From NCBI RefSeq assembly GCF_026745355.1, contig NC_079208.1:54077276-54141275 (forward strand): 64,000 nt of DNA, read 5' to 3'. The DNA comes from Beta vulgaris subsp. vulgaris (Eukaryota; Streptophyta; Magnoliopsida; Caryophyllales; Amaranthaceae). Below are positions 11,110 through 22,594 of this stretch, in pieces. Below the pieces are notes generated by a model. It did no database searches. It was given only the letters and a program-made list of their open reading frames with translations, and was not told where the DNA came from. The first letter of the stretch is position 1; every line of letters starts with the position of its first letter. The translations under genes were made by a program, and so were the position numbers.

Positions 11110-11774
11110 TGTTGTAATAATCGGTTCGCAAAGGCAGAAATTAAGCTTTCAAAAACTGTGCCGTGATAGGAGATCACTGACTTGAAAGCAATTACGGCCC
11201 GACACTGGTGGTTATCGATCTTGGCCGGAATGCTCCCCAAGGTTAACACAGTAGCTCAGAATGCCACCACTAGCAAACTAAGCTTTAGAGAATAGCACGA
11301 AAACCCAGGAAGAGAGAAGAGAAGAGAAGAGAGAAGAGTGTTTGTTTTTTTTGTGTGTTCTTGACTGAACAGAAGGCACTGATTTTATAGGGAAAAATCA
11401 GGCCAAAAACGGGCAACAATCAAGACAGAATTAATTGGGCGGATAATTAGGGATTGCCATGAATAATGTAACGGTCAAAACGTTACAGAATTCCAACAGC
11501 CACACACGCATAGCTCCCGGGTCCAAAACTTTAGTTAAGTTTATTCCCCAAAGCCCAAAACCCAAAGCAAAGCCCATGGCCCTGGCCCGGTCCGGGCGGC
11601 GCGTGATAGCAAGCCCAAACCAAACATATCATCCAACCACAAAAGCATCTCTAGTCACAACTCAATAGATGGAAGGAGGGAGGAAGTATATAAACATGAA
11701 GAAATTCCCTCCCACAAGCAATGTGGGACAAACAAGAAAATGAGCCAAGGCTTTTCCAAGCCTTAACTCCAACA
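11110..11774 (-). mobile_element. solo LTR with intact 5-bp target duplication
   Basis: A 665-bp segment runs from TGTTGTAATAATCGG to GGAGTTAAGG's complement, ending CTCCAACA, so both strands read TG...CA. It is flanked on each side by CTTTC (11105-11109 and 11775-11779), a perfect 5-bp duplication as made by LTR-retrotransposon integrase. On the minus strand a TATA-like CCTATAAAATCAG (about 11390) precedes a CT-rich leader, consistent with minus-strand orientation and a copia-like LTR start TGTTGGAGTTAAGG. No internal region remains, so it arose by recombination between two LTRs. Confidence 0.85.
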
Positions 11775-11991
11775 CTTTCTAGAATGTAGCAAAAATTGCA
11801 TTGGCTTGTGTTATGTTGCGCGCGTAATTTTCGCATGATCATTTTCCCAAATATAAAATAATCTCGCATGATCATTTTGTCCCCCCAAAAAAAAAACTCG
11901 CATGCTCATTGTCCAAAATTAATTAATTTCGCATGTGCATATGAGAGTATTTTGCTATTATAAAACAAAATGAGCCTCTTTTGTCATCGCT

Positions 11992-12641
11992 AACCAGTGA
12001 TTTTGAAGGATAAAAACCTAGCCTCCCCTCTCCTTTTCTCTCTCTAAAACCCTAGCTTCCCTTACCCTTTTTTCATCAATTAGGGGGCTGCCATGGATGT
12101 TTTCATCCATGGTAAGCCCCTTTTTCCCTTTTATTTTCAGTTTTTATTTTTTCTTGTTTTGTTCAATAAATTAGTATCTCTTTATGAGATTTTCTCAAAC
12201 CCTTTTATGGGGTTTTTAGTTTATGTTTGGAAATCTCCTTCTCCCCTATGGGAGTTGTGAGTATGGTTCTTTTGTTTTTAGGTATGAGAAATTATTCTCA
12301 TTGGTTGAAGTTCGAGATTCAACCTGAAGAATTAGGGTTTCACAACTTCTGTAAAATTATGGAAGACTATTGGAGTACGTTCATTATCCCAAAATTTCCG
12401 CATCTGCAGATCGTATGCCGAACCAGAGCGAACTCACAGATTGTATTGCTTCAGATGAAGATTTTTATTAAGGCAAAATTAAGTCAAATCTGCGATGTTT
12501 ATATTTCTAGGGTGATATGTATTTCTATTAGAATTTTATGTTTTTCAGAAATGACTTGTAAGTGCCGTTTGGCGAAATATTAATGAAATCCCTTTTCTTT
12601 CTTTCAAAAAAAAAAAAAAAAAAAAAACCAGTGATTTTGAA
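11992..12641 (+). mobile_element. poly(A)-tailed retroposed insert with about 16-bp target duplication
   Basis: The sequence AACCAGTGATTTTGAA occurs at 11992-12007 and again at 12626-12641. Between the copies lies about 620 bp that begins with a CT-rich leader (CTCTCTCTAAAACCCTAGC), contains an ATGGATG near 12093 and an open but unrecognised 118-codon frame (12227-12583), and ends AATGAAATCCC followed by a run of more than 20 A. A long direct duplication plus a 3' poly(A) tract is the signature of LINE-driven reverse transcription. It is either a short LINE or internally deleted LINE, or a retrocopy of a host transcript. No intron-like break is obvious. Confidence 0.8.
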
Positions 12642-12728
12642 ATTGACAAGGAATAAAAAATTATTAGAGACTATTACATCACAAACCTATGAAGACAAAA
12701 TAGAAAGGCCATTAAAATAAAGCACTAA

Positions 12729-12957
12729 GGGTCTGTTCTCTTCGGCATAAAACAGTTGAACTGAACTGAACTGAACTGAATTGAACTGAACTGAACTGAA
12801 TTGAATTGAACTGAACTAAATAGTGATATGTGAGAGTAAAAGTATTGTCAAGAGCTGAACTGAACTGATCTGAACTGATCTGAACTATACTGATCTGAAC
12901 TGAACTGAATTGAATTGAACTGAACTGAATTGAAAATAAGTTGGGGAGAACATGCCC
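12729..12957 (-). mobile_element. Tourist-like MITE with CTGAA pentamer array (copy A)
   Basis: A 229-bp element flanked by TAA on both sides (12726-12728 and 12958-12960). Ends are GGGTCTGTTCTC and GAGAACATGCCC. Almost the whole interior is CTGAA pentamers with ATTGAA variants. Its left end (CTTCGGCATAAAACAG) corresponds to the right end of the elements at 13175 and 23041, so it lies in reverse orientation to them. Confidence 0.8.
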
Positions 12958-13174
12958 TAAATGAGTTTTTTTTTTTTCTGACGAGGAAGTAAACCAGTTA
13001 TTAAAGGCTAAAGTGCAAAACGTTCGAAAGCTACTAAAGTAATAACTTAGATATTTAATAGTGTATATGATTATGGCAAGTTTATGATTTTTATGAAAGA
13101 AAATAAAGTCAAACTTTCCATACTTATTTTTGTTTTTTAGAAATCCCCGAAATATCCGGAATCTCCTAATGATA

Positions 13175-14021
13175 GCTACTATTCTCCCCAACTTATTTTC
13201 AGTTCAGTTCAGTTTTAATCAGTTCAGTTCAGCTCCATTCTTTTATAACCATTTTGTTAAATATTATTATTATGTTGGTATAATTTATTTTACTAATTAC
13301 TCTTATTATTATTATTATTATTATTATTCAAATATATATCATTACTATTAAGTATTATTATTATTGTTTCTATATATTATTTTGTTTTATTATAGCTTTA
13401 CTCATTATTATTACTATTATTATTGGGAGGAACATGGTTTAGGTCAAAGCACAAATAAACCCACTTTTTTTAGCCCATAAACTAATCAAATCGCGTCAAG
13501 ATGGTTTATGATGTAATTTTCACGGTCCAACCCAATCATTATTTTTATTACTAAATATTTTTATATTATTAAATCTAATTATTAAAATAGTAATATTATT
13601 TACTTCTTAGATATTATTGTTATTATATATCATCATCAAGTATTAATATATTAATACAAATAATATAGAATAGTTATTATTAATTATCATTATTATCATT
13701 AATTATTATTATTAATTTATAATTATTAATATTATTTATTTATAACTATCATTTAAAAATATCCAAAATACAATTATTATTATTATTATTATTATTATTA
13801 TTTATTATTATTATTATTACTTATCATTATAATTATTAGTTAATATTCATATTATTATTGTTTAAAATATTATTTATACATTTATTACATTCAATTTAAT
13901 TTAATTTAATTCAATTCAGTTCAGTTCAGTTCAGTTCAGCTCCAATAAGTTCAGTTCAGTTCAGCTTCAATAAATACAAATCAGTTCAGTTCAGCTGTTT
14001 TATGCCGAAGAGAACAAGCCC
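13175..14021 (+). mobile_element. Tourist-like element with TTCAG pentamer arrays (copy B)
   Basis: The left end is decayed (ATTCTCCCCAACTTATTTTCAG) but collinear with 23041. The right end CTGTTTTATGCCGAAGAGAAC plus AAGCCC is well kept and followed by TTA. Internal sequence (for example GGAACATGGTTTAGGTCAAA near 13430) is shared with the element at 23041. The centre is dense in ATT repeats and both flanks carry TTCAG arrays. About 850 bp, non-coding. Confidence 0.75.
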
Positions 14022-14022
14022 T

Positions 14023-14244
14023 TAGAGTGATCATGGATCGGGCTGGGTTACGCCAAAAATTTGTCCGTTGGTCGGGCCGGGCCAAAATTTAGACCGGATT
14101 TCTGTGTCCAAAGCCCGCTATTTATGACCAAAATTAGCGGGCTTGTCCAAAGCCATTAAAATTCGGGTTGGGCCCGATCATGGGCCAAAAAATTCTTCCC
14201 AAAACCCGGTCCAAAATCGGGCCGAGCCAAAATGATCAGCTCTA
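14023..14244. mobile_element. hAT-like MITE abutting copy B
   Basis: Ends TAGAGTGATCATGG and ATGATCAGCTCTA are inverted; TAGAG is a hAT-type terminus. The interior is rich in GGGCC, GGCCAAAA and AGCCCG words. Its first bases overlap the TTA that follows the Tourist-like element, so one inserted at or next to the other's edge. A clear 8-bp duplication was not found. Confidence 0.6.
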
Positions 14245-15036
14245 CCCTCTTTTCTAAAAAAGTTTCTCTATTATTAGTAGAAATATCTTTATTATATAAG
14301 GGGGAATAAGATTGTGTCCTCTTATAAAATATCGGATATACTCTTAATGAATTTAGATTGACATACATATAAGATAATCTTTTCTTTTTCCTACTCGCCA
14401 TAAATATTGAACAATAATAATGGAATTAAATTTGAATTTTTAATTAAATATCAAATTAAGGAGAATGATTTCCTCTTCTTACATATGTGTGAAAAATTCT
14501 TATCAAAAATCAAATTGAGAGTATAACTTGATTGAGACAATTAGAAGAAAAAAGTAAAAATATAAATTTCATATTAATAATTATACTTGTGATATTCTAA
14601 AATCTAGATGTTGATTATTATTTAGTAATCTCTATTATATATATCAAACTCTTCCACTTTATTAATATTCAACTATTGAAGCAGGAACCTGATACACAAA
14701 TTCTTCCACTTTATTTCAGCATAAGCTTTCTTCTGCTTTATATTTCCTTCTCTCGGTACTATATTTGAATAATGATGAACAAATAAGTGAAGAAAATCAA
14801 CAAAATATTTATTTAAGAAAAACATATTAGAATATTCAAGACCGGGCATCCGACTAATTTGCAGGCTAAACTACAAAGATGTGTAATATAGGAGCAAGAT
14901 TTCACAAATTACAGAAAAAAAAAAAAATGTTTGTTCGATCAAAAAAATTGTAAAACTGATGAATAACTAATTGAGAAAAAAAAAAGTTAATATGACACGC
15001 ATGCATAACATGAAAAAAAAGCTAGTATATACTAAA
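14245..15036. other. intergenic, nothing recognised
   Basis: AT-rich non-coding DNA with several poly(A) runs; no supported feature. Confidence 0.45.
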
Positions 15037-15649
15037 TCAAGGGTGAAAGTTGGGTGTACGGTTTAGATTTAGGCCTAATTCAATCAACTAGAGACATAAT
15101 TTGGATTTTAATTTTTCAATTCAAATCCAAACCAATTAGAATTTGAGTCCAACCCAGTTCAATCCGAACTTTATTAAATTGGATTAGGTACGAATTATTC
15201 AACTTTTTAAAACCCCGTTTTTTGGTGAAATAATTAAATTTGGCGCGAGCATCAAAAATAAAGTATCGGATAATAGAAATAATATTCATGCAATTCCTTA
15301 CATATTCATTACTAACTAATAGTAAACTAATAATTCATTACATCAAAAGGTTCAACAACATAAGAACGTGTTCAACTATACAACATCAAGTTAGAGTCTG
15401 AACTTTTAAGTGAATGGAAGGATTGCGGACCTTTGGGCTTTTTTTAAAGTAAATCAGTTAAGCCCAAACAATATAGGATCTATTTATTATTTGGTTATTT
15501 TGGAATTTTGGATCCAATCCAATTCGAAAATTTAATTTTTCAAGAAAACTCAATATGAACATAGTTCGAGTCCAATCCAAAATACTTATTCGATTTGGAT
15601 TCGTTTAGATTTCAATTTTATCCGAGTAACTTTTATCCAATTATCCCTA
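15037..15649. mobile_element. hAT-like MITE, TAGGGATGAAAGTT family (copy 1)
   Basis: The left end AAGGGTGAAAGTTGGG and right end GAGTAACTTTTATCC...ATCCC are degenerate inverted ends. Internal AATCCAAACCAATTAG and GATTTGGATT words match the copy at 39313-39860, read in the same orientation. About 610 bp, non-coding. Confidence 0.6.
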
Positions 15650-15874
15650 TATCACCTATAGGATACCACAAACTTTTGTGATGGAAGCCCATCAAGGCGA
15701 TTAATTTTGCCACTTAAATTGTTCAATTGAAATAGAGAAGAGTGGGATTACTTCTTTTTCCGTGGCCTAGTATTCCTATCAAGCAAGGAGATCTCCTATA
15801 ATAAAATGGGTGAAGATTAATCAAAAGGAAGCTAATCTATGAAACAAGGAGAAAATAATTGAGTGAATTATCTT

Positions 15875-16132
15875 ATACTTCTTCCGTTCTAAAAATGATG
15901 CAACATTTGTATAGTAATTACTATTCATCTACCAACATTTTCCCATCTTCTCTCACAAATGTATAAGAAAAGAAATATATTTAGGTGATTTCCTATTTAA
16001 TTCATCTTAATATATACTCTCATAATATCAACTCTTATAATTTCTAACTATACAGAATGAAAGACATTAAGGATCAAAAATTTGCATTAGATAGCGTGTA
16101 CTATGCAAAAGTTGCATCCAACGAATGAAGTA
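15875..16132. mobile_element. Stowaway-like MITE
   Basis: Inverted ends TACTTCTTCCGTTCTAAAAA and CAACGAATGAAGTAG enclose about 258 bp. Subterminal GATGCAACATTTG...CAAAAGTTGCATC is also inverted. Confidence 0.7.
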
Positions 16133-16189
16133 GAATCCAAATGACTATAACGAAGAGACAATTTCATTGAAGAGTTGGAAGTAAATCAA

Positions 16190-17015
16190 GGGTATATGAC
16201 TATATGCGAAAGTCAAAGAATAGAGGTAGAGAAGGCATTGGAAAATGAAAAACAACTGGCCTGGATGGAATTCACAATGAGATTTGGAGGTGCCTAAACA
16301 AGGTTAATATTATTGTATATGATACTCAGACAACATTTGGATAATATTCAATATACACAAACTCGAAGGAAAATAACCTTGTCACCAATGAACAAAAACA
16401 AACTAAGACTGCTCAAATAAAAATTCACCTATTTCATTTGAAAAATTAACATTTTCAGCAACCCCAAAGATTTGGGACCAAAAGCAGTTAGCAGTGACCA
16501 TTCCAATTGCCATTCCAAAAGTAATTAGTATTTTTGGTACCGAATCCGTTTGATTTCTAAAACAGATTACTAATTCTTAACTTTTCGAGGAATCCTTCAT
16601 CAGTTGTACAATCTTAATTTTTAGAAAAATTCAAAAGTTGACCGGGATCGGAATTCCCACCGGCCCCATGATATTCCGCCACTGTATAACATACACTGGT
16701 GTATTACATTAGCAAATGATATTGTATAATTGGACGAGACTAGAAATGGGTTGATTGTGAATTGGAGTAATGGATTCAAACATCATCAACTTGAGCCTTA
16801 AGGCTAAATTGAAGCAATATAGAGCATATGAAGTACAATTCTAATAATGAGACGGAGCCAATTGAAGGTAAGGTGACATTGGATTGAAAGGAGTCGTCTA
16901 TTAGTGAATATTTTGAGTACTTTATCTTGATAAAGAATGGAAACATTAAGGAAGACATGATTCGTGAGATTCAAAGAAATGGCTTAAATGAAGACATGCA
17001 ACCAAGATTGTAGGC
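16190..17015 (+). pseudogene. decayed LINE reverse transcriptase
   Basis: Translating in shifting frames gives pieces in the order expected for the RT of a plant/insect-type non-LTR element. TGLDGIHNEIWRCL (about 16245-16288) corresponds to the KxxGPDGIPxEVWKCL motif. DETRNGL...NGFK (about 16733-16782) and MKYNSNN-ETEPIEGKVTLD (about 16828-16885) resemble the segment after the YxDD box. YFEYFILIKNGNIKEDMIREIQ (about 16908-16973, shown here with one residue trimmed at will) resembles the YLGSxIQxDGxIxxDVxxRI motif. The catalytic YxDD block itself is missing, and stops and frameshifts are frequent, so it is a dead remnant. The assignment rests on motif memory. Confidence 0.6.
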
Positions 17016-18162
17016 AACCGCAGTTTACTTGAGGTTAATACTTCCTTTATCCCTTTCAAGTTTGCTTCAAAGGAGATTTTCAGTTTATTAGGAGTTGCGC
17101 AAAAGAAGACCATGTGAGGTAGTCCTTATCGACTTTTCCCCGACTATTTAAAAGAGCAACACTGGTAAATTGGTTATAATTAATGGAAACAAGGGTGCAA
17201 AACAAAAATAAAATTAGACCAATCTTAAAAGGACGGAAGGTGTAGAAGAAATCTACAAGACAAACTACTAGACCAATATTATTGGATAGCATAGTGTTAG
17301 GCATTTACAATCCGTATGGTCATAAATTATGGTAATCGTAATGTAATTTAGTACTCATGACGATAAAATATCATCCTAAATATGAGTTTTCCTTTATAAT
17401 TTTCCAAATAAACAAAATAACAATCCTAGCTCATTGATTAATGTTTACACTTTTCTCGTCTAATGGTTCATTACCTTCGGAATCAGAACCCTCGGGCATC
17501 GGGTAGTAAGTTCTACAGAAAGTTTCATCCACTGGTGTGCCGAAATGGAACAAACAAGTAAAATTCGAATCCGATATCCCAAAAGTCAAAACTAATACTT
17601 CCTTTTTTTTTTCCAAAAGTCCTGAAAATTCACCACCCATTCATCGAGAAAACAAATCATTTTGAAGTACTGCACATATCATGACTAGTGACTCAAATAG
17701 TTATAGAGTTGTCTACATTGAGATAAAGAAATCTTTATTACAGAAAGAAATAGTCTGTCTTTTAAGACTGGTTTACCTTTCTATGAGAGATCGCAAGATA
17801 TGCTGACAAAACATAAGGCTCGAGGAACTGCCTTTTCACCAGCCTACTCTTGCTTGTACGGGCGTGAGCTCTGAAGGAACTCTCTTTCTCTCTCTGCAAT
17901 AGAACTATCACTTATCTAATAAATTGAGAAGCTAGATTATCTCTGTATTATTTTGTCTAAAAAACTTTTAATCCGAGAATGAAAATCAATCAAGAATTAG
18001 GTAAACCATGAAAGCGGATTTGATTTCAGCAGGATCATTGTGACAATGCTACCTATCCAGATAAAAAGAGAGGCTAATGCAGCACACCAGATCAAAGTGT
18101 ATTCTTATGTGCCAAGATCTTACAACGTTTGCGAGCAAAAGCAACTGGTTAGCACAAAAGAT
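17016..18162. other. intergenic and 3' flank of the bL34m gene
   Basis: No gene recognised. A minus-strand frame at 17431-17640 (69 codons, with PMPEGSDSEGNEPLDEK) is unmatched and has no clear exon context. The part nearest 18162 should hold the 3' untranslated region of the minus-strand bL34m gene. Confidence 0.4.
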
Positions 18163-21100
18163 CTAAGCTGTGATTCGGTGGCGCCCCTTTGCTATTCTCC
18201 GAGCAATCACTCTACGGCCACCTTTTGTAGCCTTGCTGCAAAGTGACAAGTGGTATATAAGTAACAAGAAACATAGTTGCCAACTACTTTTTTAGACTTT
18301 CGTCATGTTTCTCTTCTACTATCAGCCACATTTCCAGTCAATACCAGACGCTCAGTATTGGCTCACAAGAAATATATTTTTTCGACACAATAAACAGATA
18401 AAAGACAATGGAGACTTACCGTGCAAAGAATCCATGATTCCTCTTGCGACGGAGGGTACTTGGCTGGAAGGGTCTCTTGGGAAATAAGATCATTGAATCG
18501 TTTGAAGAATCATCGGCTGCAACCACCAATAATATTAGCTCATACATAGCAAACAGAAGTTACACAAGTCACAGCATGCAGTCATGCCAAGGAAAAGACA
18601 CGTGAAACTCTGCAGTAAAATGATTACAGATAAGCAATGCAGACACAATCCAAGAATACCAACACCGAACATAATAAGAAGCAGGAGTGAGTCATGCTGC
18701 CATCAACACAACCAGCTCAAGATCAATATAAAGGGGGTCATCCAGAGACTAGTTACACCATTACTGTTGTAACTCAGTTATTATCGGTTGACCTAACAGT
18801 AAGAAGATACTTTCTTTTATTCTGACATGCATAGAAATAAAACTTATGACAGATATTCAATCTCCTTTTATGCTGAATACAGAACAAACTAAAAGAAAAG
18901 GTGCATTCTACAATCATGTGAACAGTTTCATCTGAAATCAACACCATAAAAAACAACAATCATGGCATCTAGTTCAACAAGAAAGAGGCAATTGACGTTC
19001 TGAACCGCAAATTCTAAACAAAAATCTTACAAAACAAGAATATATAGAGCAACGCACGGAAAACATGTCAAGTATCAGTACAGAAATCAAAAAGTTCCCA
19101 TTTTTGCACCCAACATAACACAAAACAAACCGCAAAATAACGGGTTTGGCATTTTCCCAACTTGCACCGCGTTAAACAGTTTGGTACAAGGCGAGTTAAC
19201 CATTAATTTTCCTGCAACAAGTTTTATAATTTGAAAAGAAGAGTTCTGTTATTTGGTAAGTTCACAAACTTTATAACAAATACTGGAATTGTGTTTCACT
19301 ACCTCCCCTGCCCTGCCCTTTGTCTTAATAAAATTCAAACCATATCAACATTTTATATAATCTGTGACAAGTATATTATAACTTGCACTGCATTAAACAG
19401 TTTATGGATGCAGTTTGGATTAAAAATTTCAAACCAAACCCAAACCGCAAACCACAGCTTGGTCAAAATCCAGAACCAGCCCACATTTTTTAGAATGCAA
19501 CCAACACAAACCACAACAGTATTGTTTGGTGTAATCCTGACCATACTCTAAACAACCCTAGGCACCATCCTCTGAAAGTCAAGAATATGTCAAAACTCAA
19601 ATTCTAGTTCAAGTGTTCAGGCATAGCCCACACTCTATTCAGCCGCAAAATTCGACAAAGACAAATTATTTTAATGCATGGATATCCCTAGACCACCTCA
19701 AAGACCATTTACCTCCTCAAATTACCAATAAAAGGCTACTTAACATTTTAGGAACATTGCATCTGACCTGCAGAAGTTAAACTCCGCAGAAAACTCAACA
19801 ACTGATTCAAAGGACGTGTAAAGCCAAATGATTTGCACTGGATCTGTTAGTTTATTTTAAGGCCTAGGGATCAAGTGCTAAGTAAAACTCTTTCGAATGG
19901 TTGACGAAGTGCATGGCCTATTAAATTACGAGCTTAGCTAAACTTGTATATGAATTATAACTTATGAGCAAGTACTTTGTTTTTCCTCTTATCACACACT
20001 TGCACGTAATTCCTCAACTGAAACCTGCAGATTGTTTTAAGGACAAAGGAAACAAGGTGCTAACACTCTGATAATCAGTTTGCCACAATAGTTTGAGCAA
20101 CAATGCACTCAAAACTGGACAGAGAATATCCATCATCTGTGTGATTCTCTCAATGATTGATGCAAATCAAGTCAGTGAAATTGCTGAGTATTCAGGGACA
20201 GATTTGCAGTTATCTAAGCTAGCGTTAAATATGCGTCAAACTCCTTGCTGAACTAATATAAAGATGATGCTACTCGTGCACAATATAGCATTCAAGTAGA
20301 ATATCTTCCTTACTTTAAAAGTAACCATTTGGAGCTTAAACATTCTCCTATAATTAAATGGTGAATGAACAATCCAAAGGCTGAGGATTCTTACTAAAAA
20401 CATCAACGCGCACGCAAGCTCAGTGACAAGCTCCATCGTGTATCACACACTAGCAAATGCTATATTAAGCTTAAGCGCCCTATTCTCTCTAATTGCTTGA
20501 GTCTATAACATCTCAATAATATCTCAATCAACCAGTACTTAGTAAACCATACATCAAAATTTTAGATCAAATTAAGCTCCGATTTCGCAATGCCCAATCA
20601 ATCTTCCTCATAATCATCCAAATACACATCTATATCTCAAACTTGCCTCAATATATTTCATCACATAGAAAAACATCTTAATAATCCATTCACCTAATGA
20701 ACATTTTCTACAATCACAATGTCAGAAATTTCACATAAACAAGGGAAAACATCATAATCAATCTCATTAATAAGCATCAAATCACTCATTAATATCTAGA
20801 AATATAAATTTACAAAATTTAAAAAATGTGATTTGTAGAACAAATTAAAATTAAAAGAACATAATTACCATCAGGCAAGAAGAACTCGAGTGAAGGAAGA
20901 CCACAAGGGTTCAAAATCTTCGCAATCTCCAACCTCTTTTCTTCTACAATATTCTCATTTTCTACAATTTTATCGATCAACCAAACACGACTTTATTTCA
21001 CAAAAAAAATAGAAAATTAATCAATCAATTAATCAACAAGAAAAGAAAAAGAGTGTACCATGAGAGATGAAATTGTTGGAAGAAACGACATCGTTTTGAG

Positions 21101-21275
21101 GAGAAAAAAACAGAGAGGAGTGAGGATTTGATAAGGAAGAAGAAATCAAAAGTTTCGATGCAGAAGAAATTAGGGTTTTTTGCTGAGTTGAACTCGGGGG
21201 TTTCTGAGTTAAACCCGAGTTAAGAAACCGAGTTACGATCGAAGCTCCAGAACGTAGTAGGGTTTTAGCTGCCAT
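18163..21275 (-). CDS. bL34m: mitochondrial large-subunit ribosomal protein bL34m
   Basis: Four exons on the minus strand: 21275-21059, 20943-20869, 18516-18420, 18235-18163. They join in phase to 153 residues. Exon 1 starts MAAKTLLRSGASIVTRFL and is rich in Arg, Ser and Leu without acidic residues, a typical mitochondrial presequence. Exon 2 encodes KILNPCGLPSLEFFLPD, a linker seen in plant bL34m. Exons 3 and 4 give the ribosomal core KRPFQPSTLRRKRNHGFFAR then KATKGGRRVIARRIAKGRHR, the hallmark bL34 sequence that binds 23S-type rRNA. All junctions are GT-AG. An alternative acceptor 15 bases upstream of exon 2 would add five in-frame residues. Intron 2 is 2.35 kb and contains decayed repeat sequence (about 19140-19555). 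The short exons 2-4 are easily missed by ORF searches. Confidence 0.9.
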
Positions 21276-21515
21276 GTTTGGGAAAGATTCAGAGAGAGCG
21301 AGAGAGAAAGAAAAGTTACACTGAAGCTGGGACTGGGTGGGTAATGGGCCTGGAGATGGGTTTATTAGTTGAAAGACGTAGGAATATTAATGTGCTTAGT
21401 AAGCTTGTAAACTATTTGAACTCGACTTGAAATGTTTAAAACTCGATTTGGTAAATGTTTTGGTTCTGATGAGGTGATTTTTGAATCACATTGTCAAGTT
21501 GTGACTTGCAATTAA
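21276..21515 (-). promoter_or_regulatory. 5' leader and proximal promoter region of the bL34m gene
   Basis: Immediately upstream of the minus-strand start the sequence is CT-rich when read on the minus strand (CTTTCTCTCTCGCTCTCTC), as is common in plant 5' leaders. No clear TATA box was found. A Tourist MITE begins at 21516, so the uninterrupted upstream region is only about 240 bp. Confidence 0.4.
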
Positions 21516-21908
21516 GGGCGTGTTCGGTAATAGTAGTTGTGGTGATAGCTTTTAGTTGTGATAGTAGCTGTTAGATGTGCTGGTAGCTGTTAGTGGTTGG
21601 TGTGTAGCTGTTAGCTGTCCAAGTAGCGGTGTAAAATATTGATGTTCAGTAAAAGAAGTTGTCAAAGTAACTGTTTAAGAATAACTAGTTAAAATTCAAA
21701 TAAAACTTTAATATATAATTTATACACCACTAAAAGCTACCCAAAAGCTACAAATTGTAGCTTTTGACAAACACTACTGAAACACTACTTGTACCACTAA
21801 AAGCTACTTACACCACTACCTTGCCAAACACTCTTATTTTTTCTAATTAGTCTTTTGACCTAGTCAAGTCACTAAAAGCTATTTAAAAAGCTTGTGCCGA
21901 ACACTCCC
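21516..21908. mobile_element. Tourist-like MITE with TAA target duplication
   Basis: Ends GGGCGTGTTCGG and CCGAACACTCCC are inverted and flanked by TAA at 21513-21515 and 21909-21911. The interior is built of repeated AGCTGTTAG / AGCTACTT words that fold back on each other around ACAAATTGTAGC. 393 bp, non-coding. Confidence 0.85.
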
Positions 21909-22253
21909 TAAGTGTTTTTCAAAGAGTTTTCTCTACATCTTGGATCTTGACATTATTCTACATGAAAATTTAGCTTCTTGTTCTTCTTTTTCTTTCTCTT
22001 GTTTGATCACATGTTAAATATGATGGTAACTTTGTGGCTAACCATTTAGCAAAGCTAGTTCCTTTTGGAGTTGAACAATATGGACAAATCATTCTCCTCC
22101 GAAAGGTGGCGGCGCCCTATATACTTATGGACACTTTGTCCATGATTTAATCCAGCTTGTTTTTCCCCTAGAAAAAAGTAAAATTCGATTTGAAAAATTC
22201 ATCGTTAGGCTCGAAATATATTTTTTACATTAAAGGAATTTAGTGAAAAGTTA
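21909..22253. other. intergenic, nothing recognised
   Basis: Non-coding sequence between two MITEs; no supported feature. Confidence 0.4.
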
Positions 22254-22517
22254 TATTTATTCCTTTTTTTTTACATGTTATACTTTTCACACGTGCCAAT
22301 GCAATACTTTGAAGACATATATCTCTTATCTTTTATTTGTAAAAATTTATAAAAAAGTACATATAAAAAAATACAGTATATATTAAGACTAATCAAACAA
22401 GATTCTACATGACTATATTTTTATTCACGTATAAATCACTAACGATAATAAAAGTGAAATTTTTGTGAATAATATAAAATGTCAAAATATAATACGTAAA
22501 AAAAAACGAAGAAAGTA
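22254..22517. mobile_element. degenerate Stowaway-like MITE
   Basis: Inverted but decayed ends (TATTTATTCC then ATGTTATACTTTTCAC, and AAATATAATACG then CGAAGAAAGTAA). The internal order of motifs (CCAATGCAATACTTTGA, ACATGACTATATTT) matches other Stowaway copies here. Confidence 0.6.
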
Positions 22518-22594
22518 ATTAAATTTTCCATAATACTTATAAAAAATTAAAATAAGTAGATTAAACCAATTTATGTCAAAGCGTGGATTATGGA

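Noticed and set aside
12227..12583. 118-codon frame as an independent gene
   Set aside because: It lies wholly inside the poly(A)-tailed retroposed insert, its first codon is TTG rather than ATG, and no family is recognisable; mentioned only as part of the insert.
12712..13191. 159-codon minus-strand frame rich in SVQFSS
   Set aside because: It is the translation of the CTGAA/TTCAG pentamer array of a transposon, not a protein gene. The frames at 22894-23289 and 23832-24107 are rejected for the same reason.
18040..18246. Plus-strand frame of 68 codons
   Set aside because: Antisense to the last bL34m exon.
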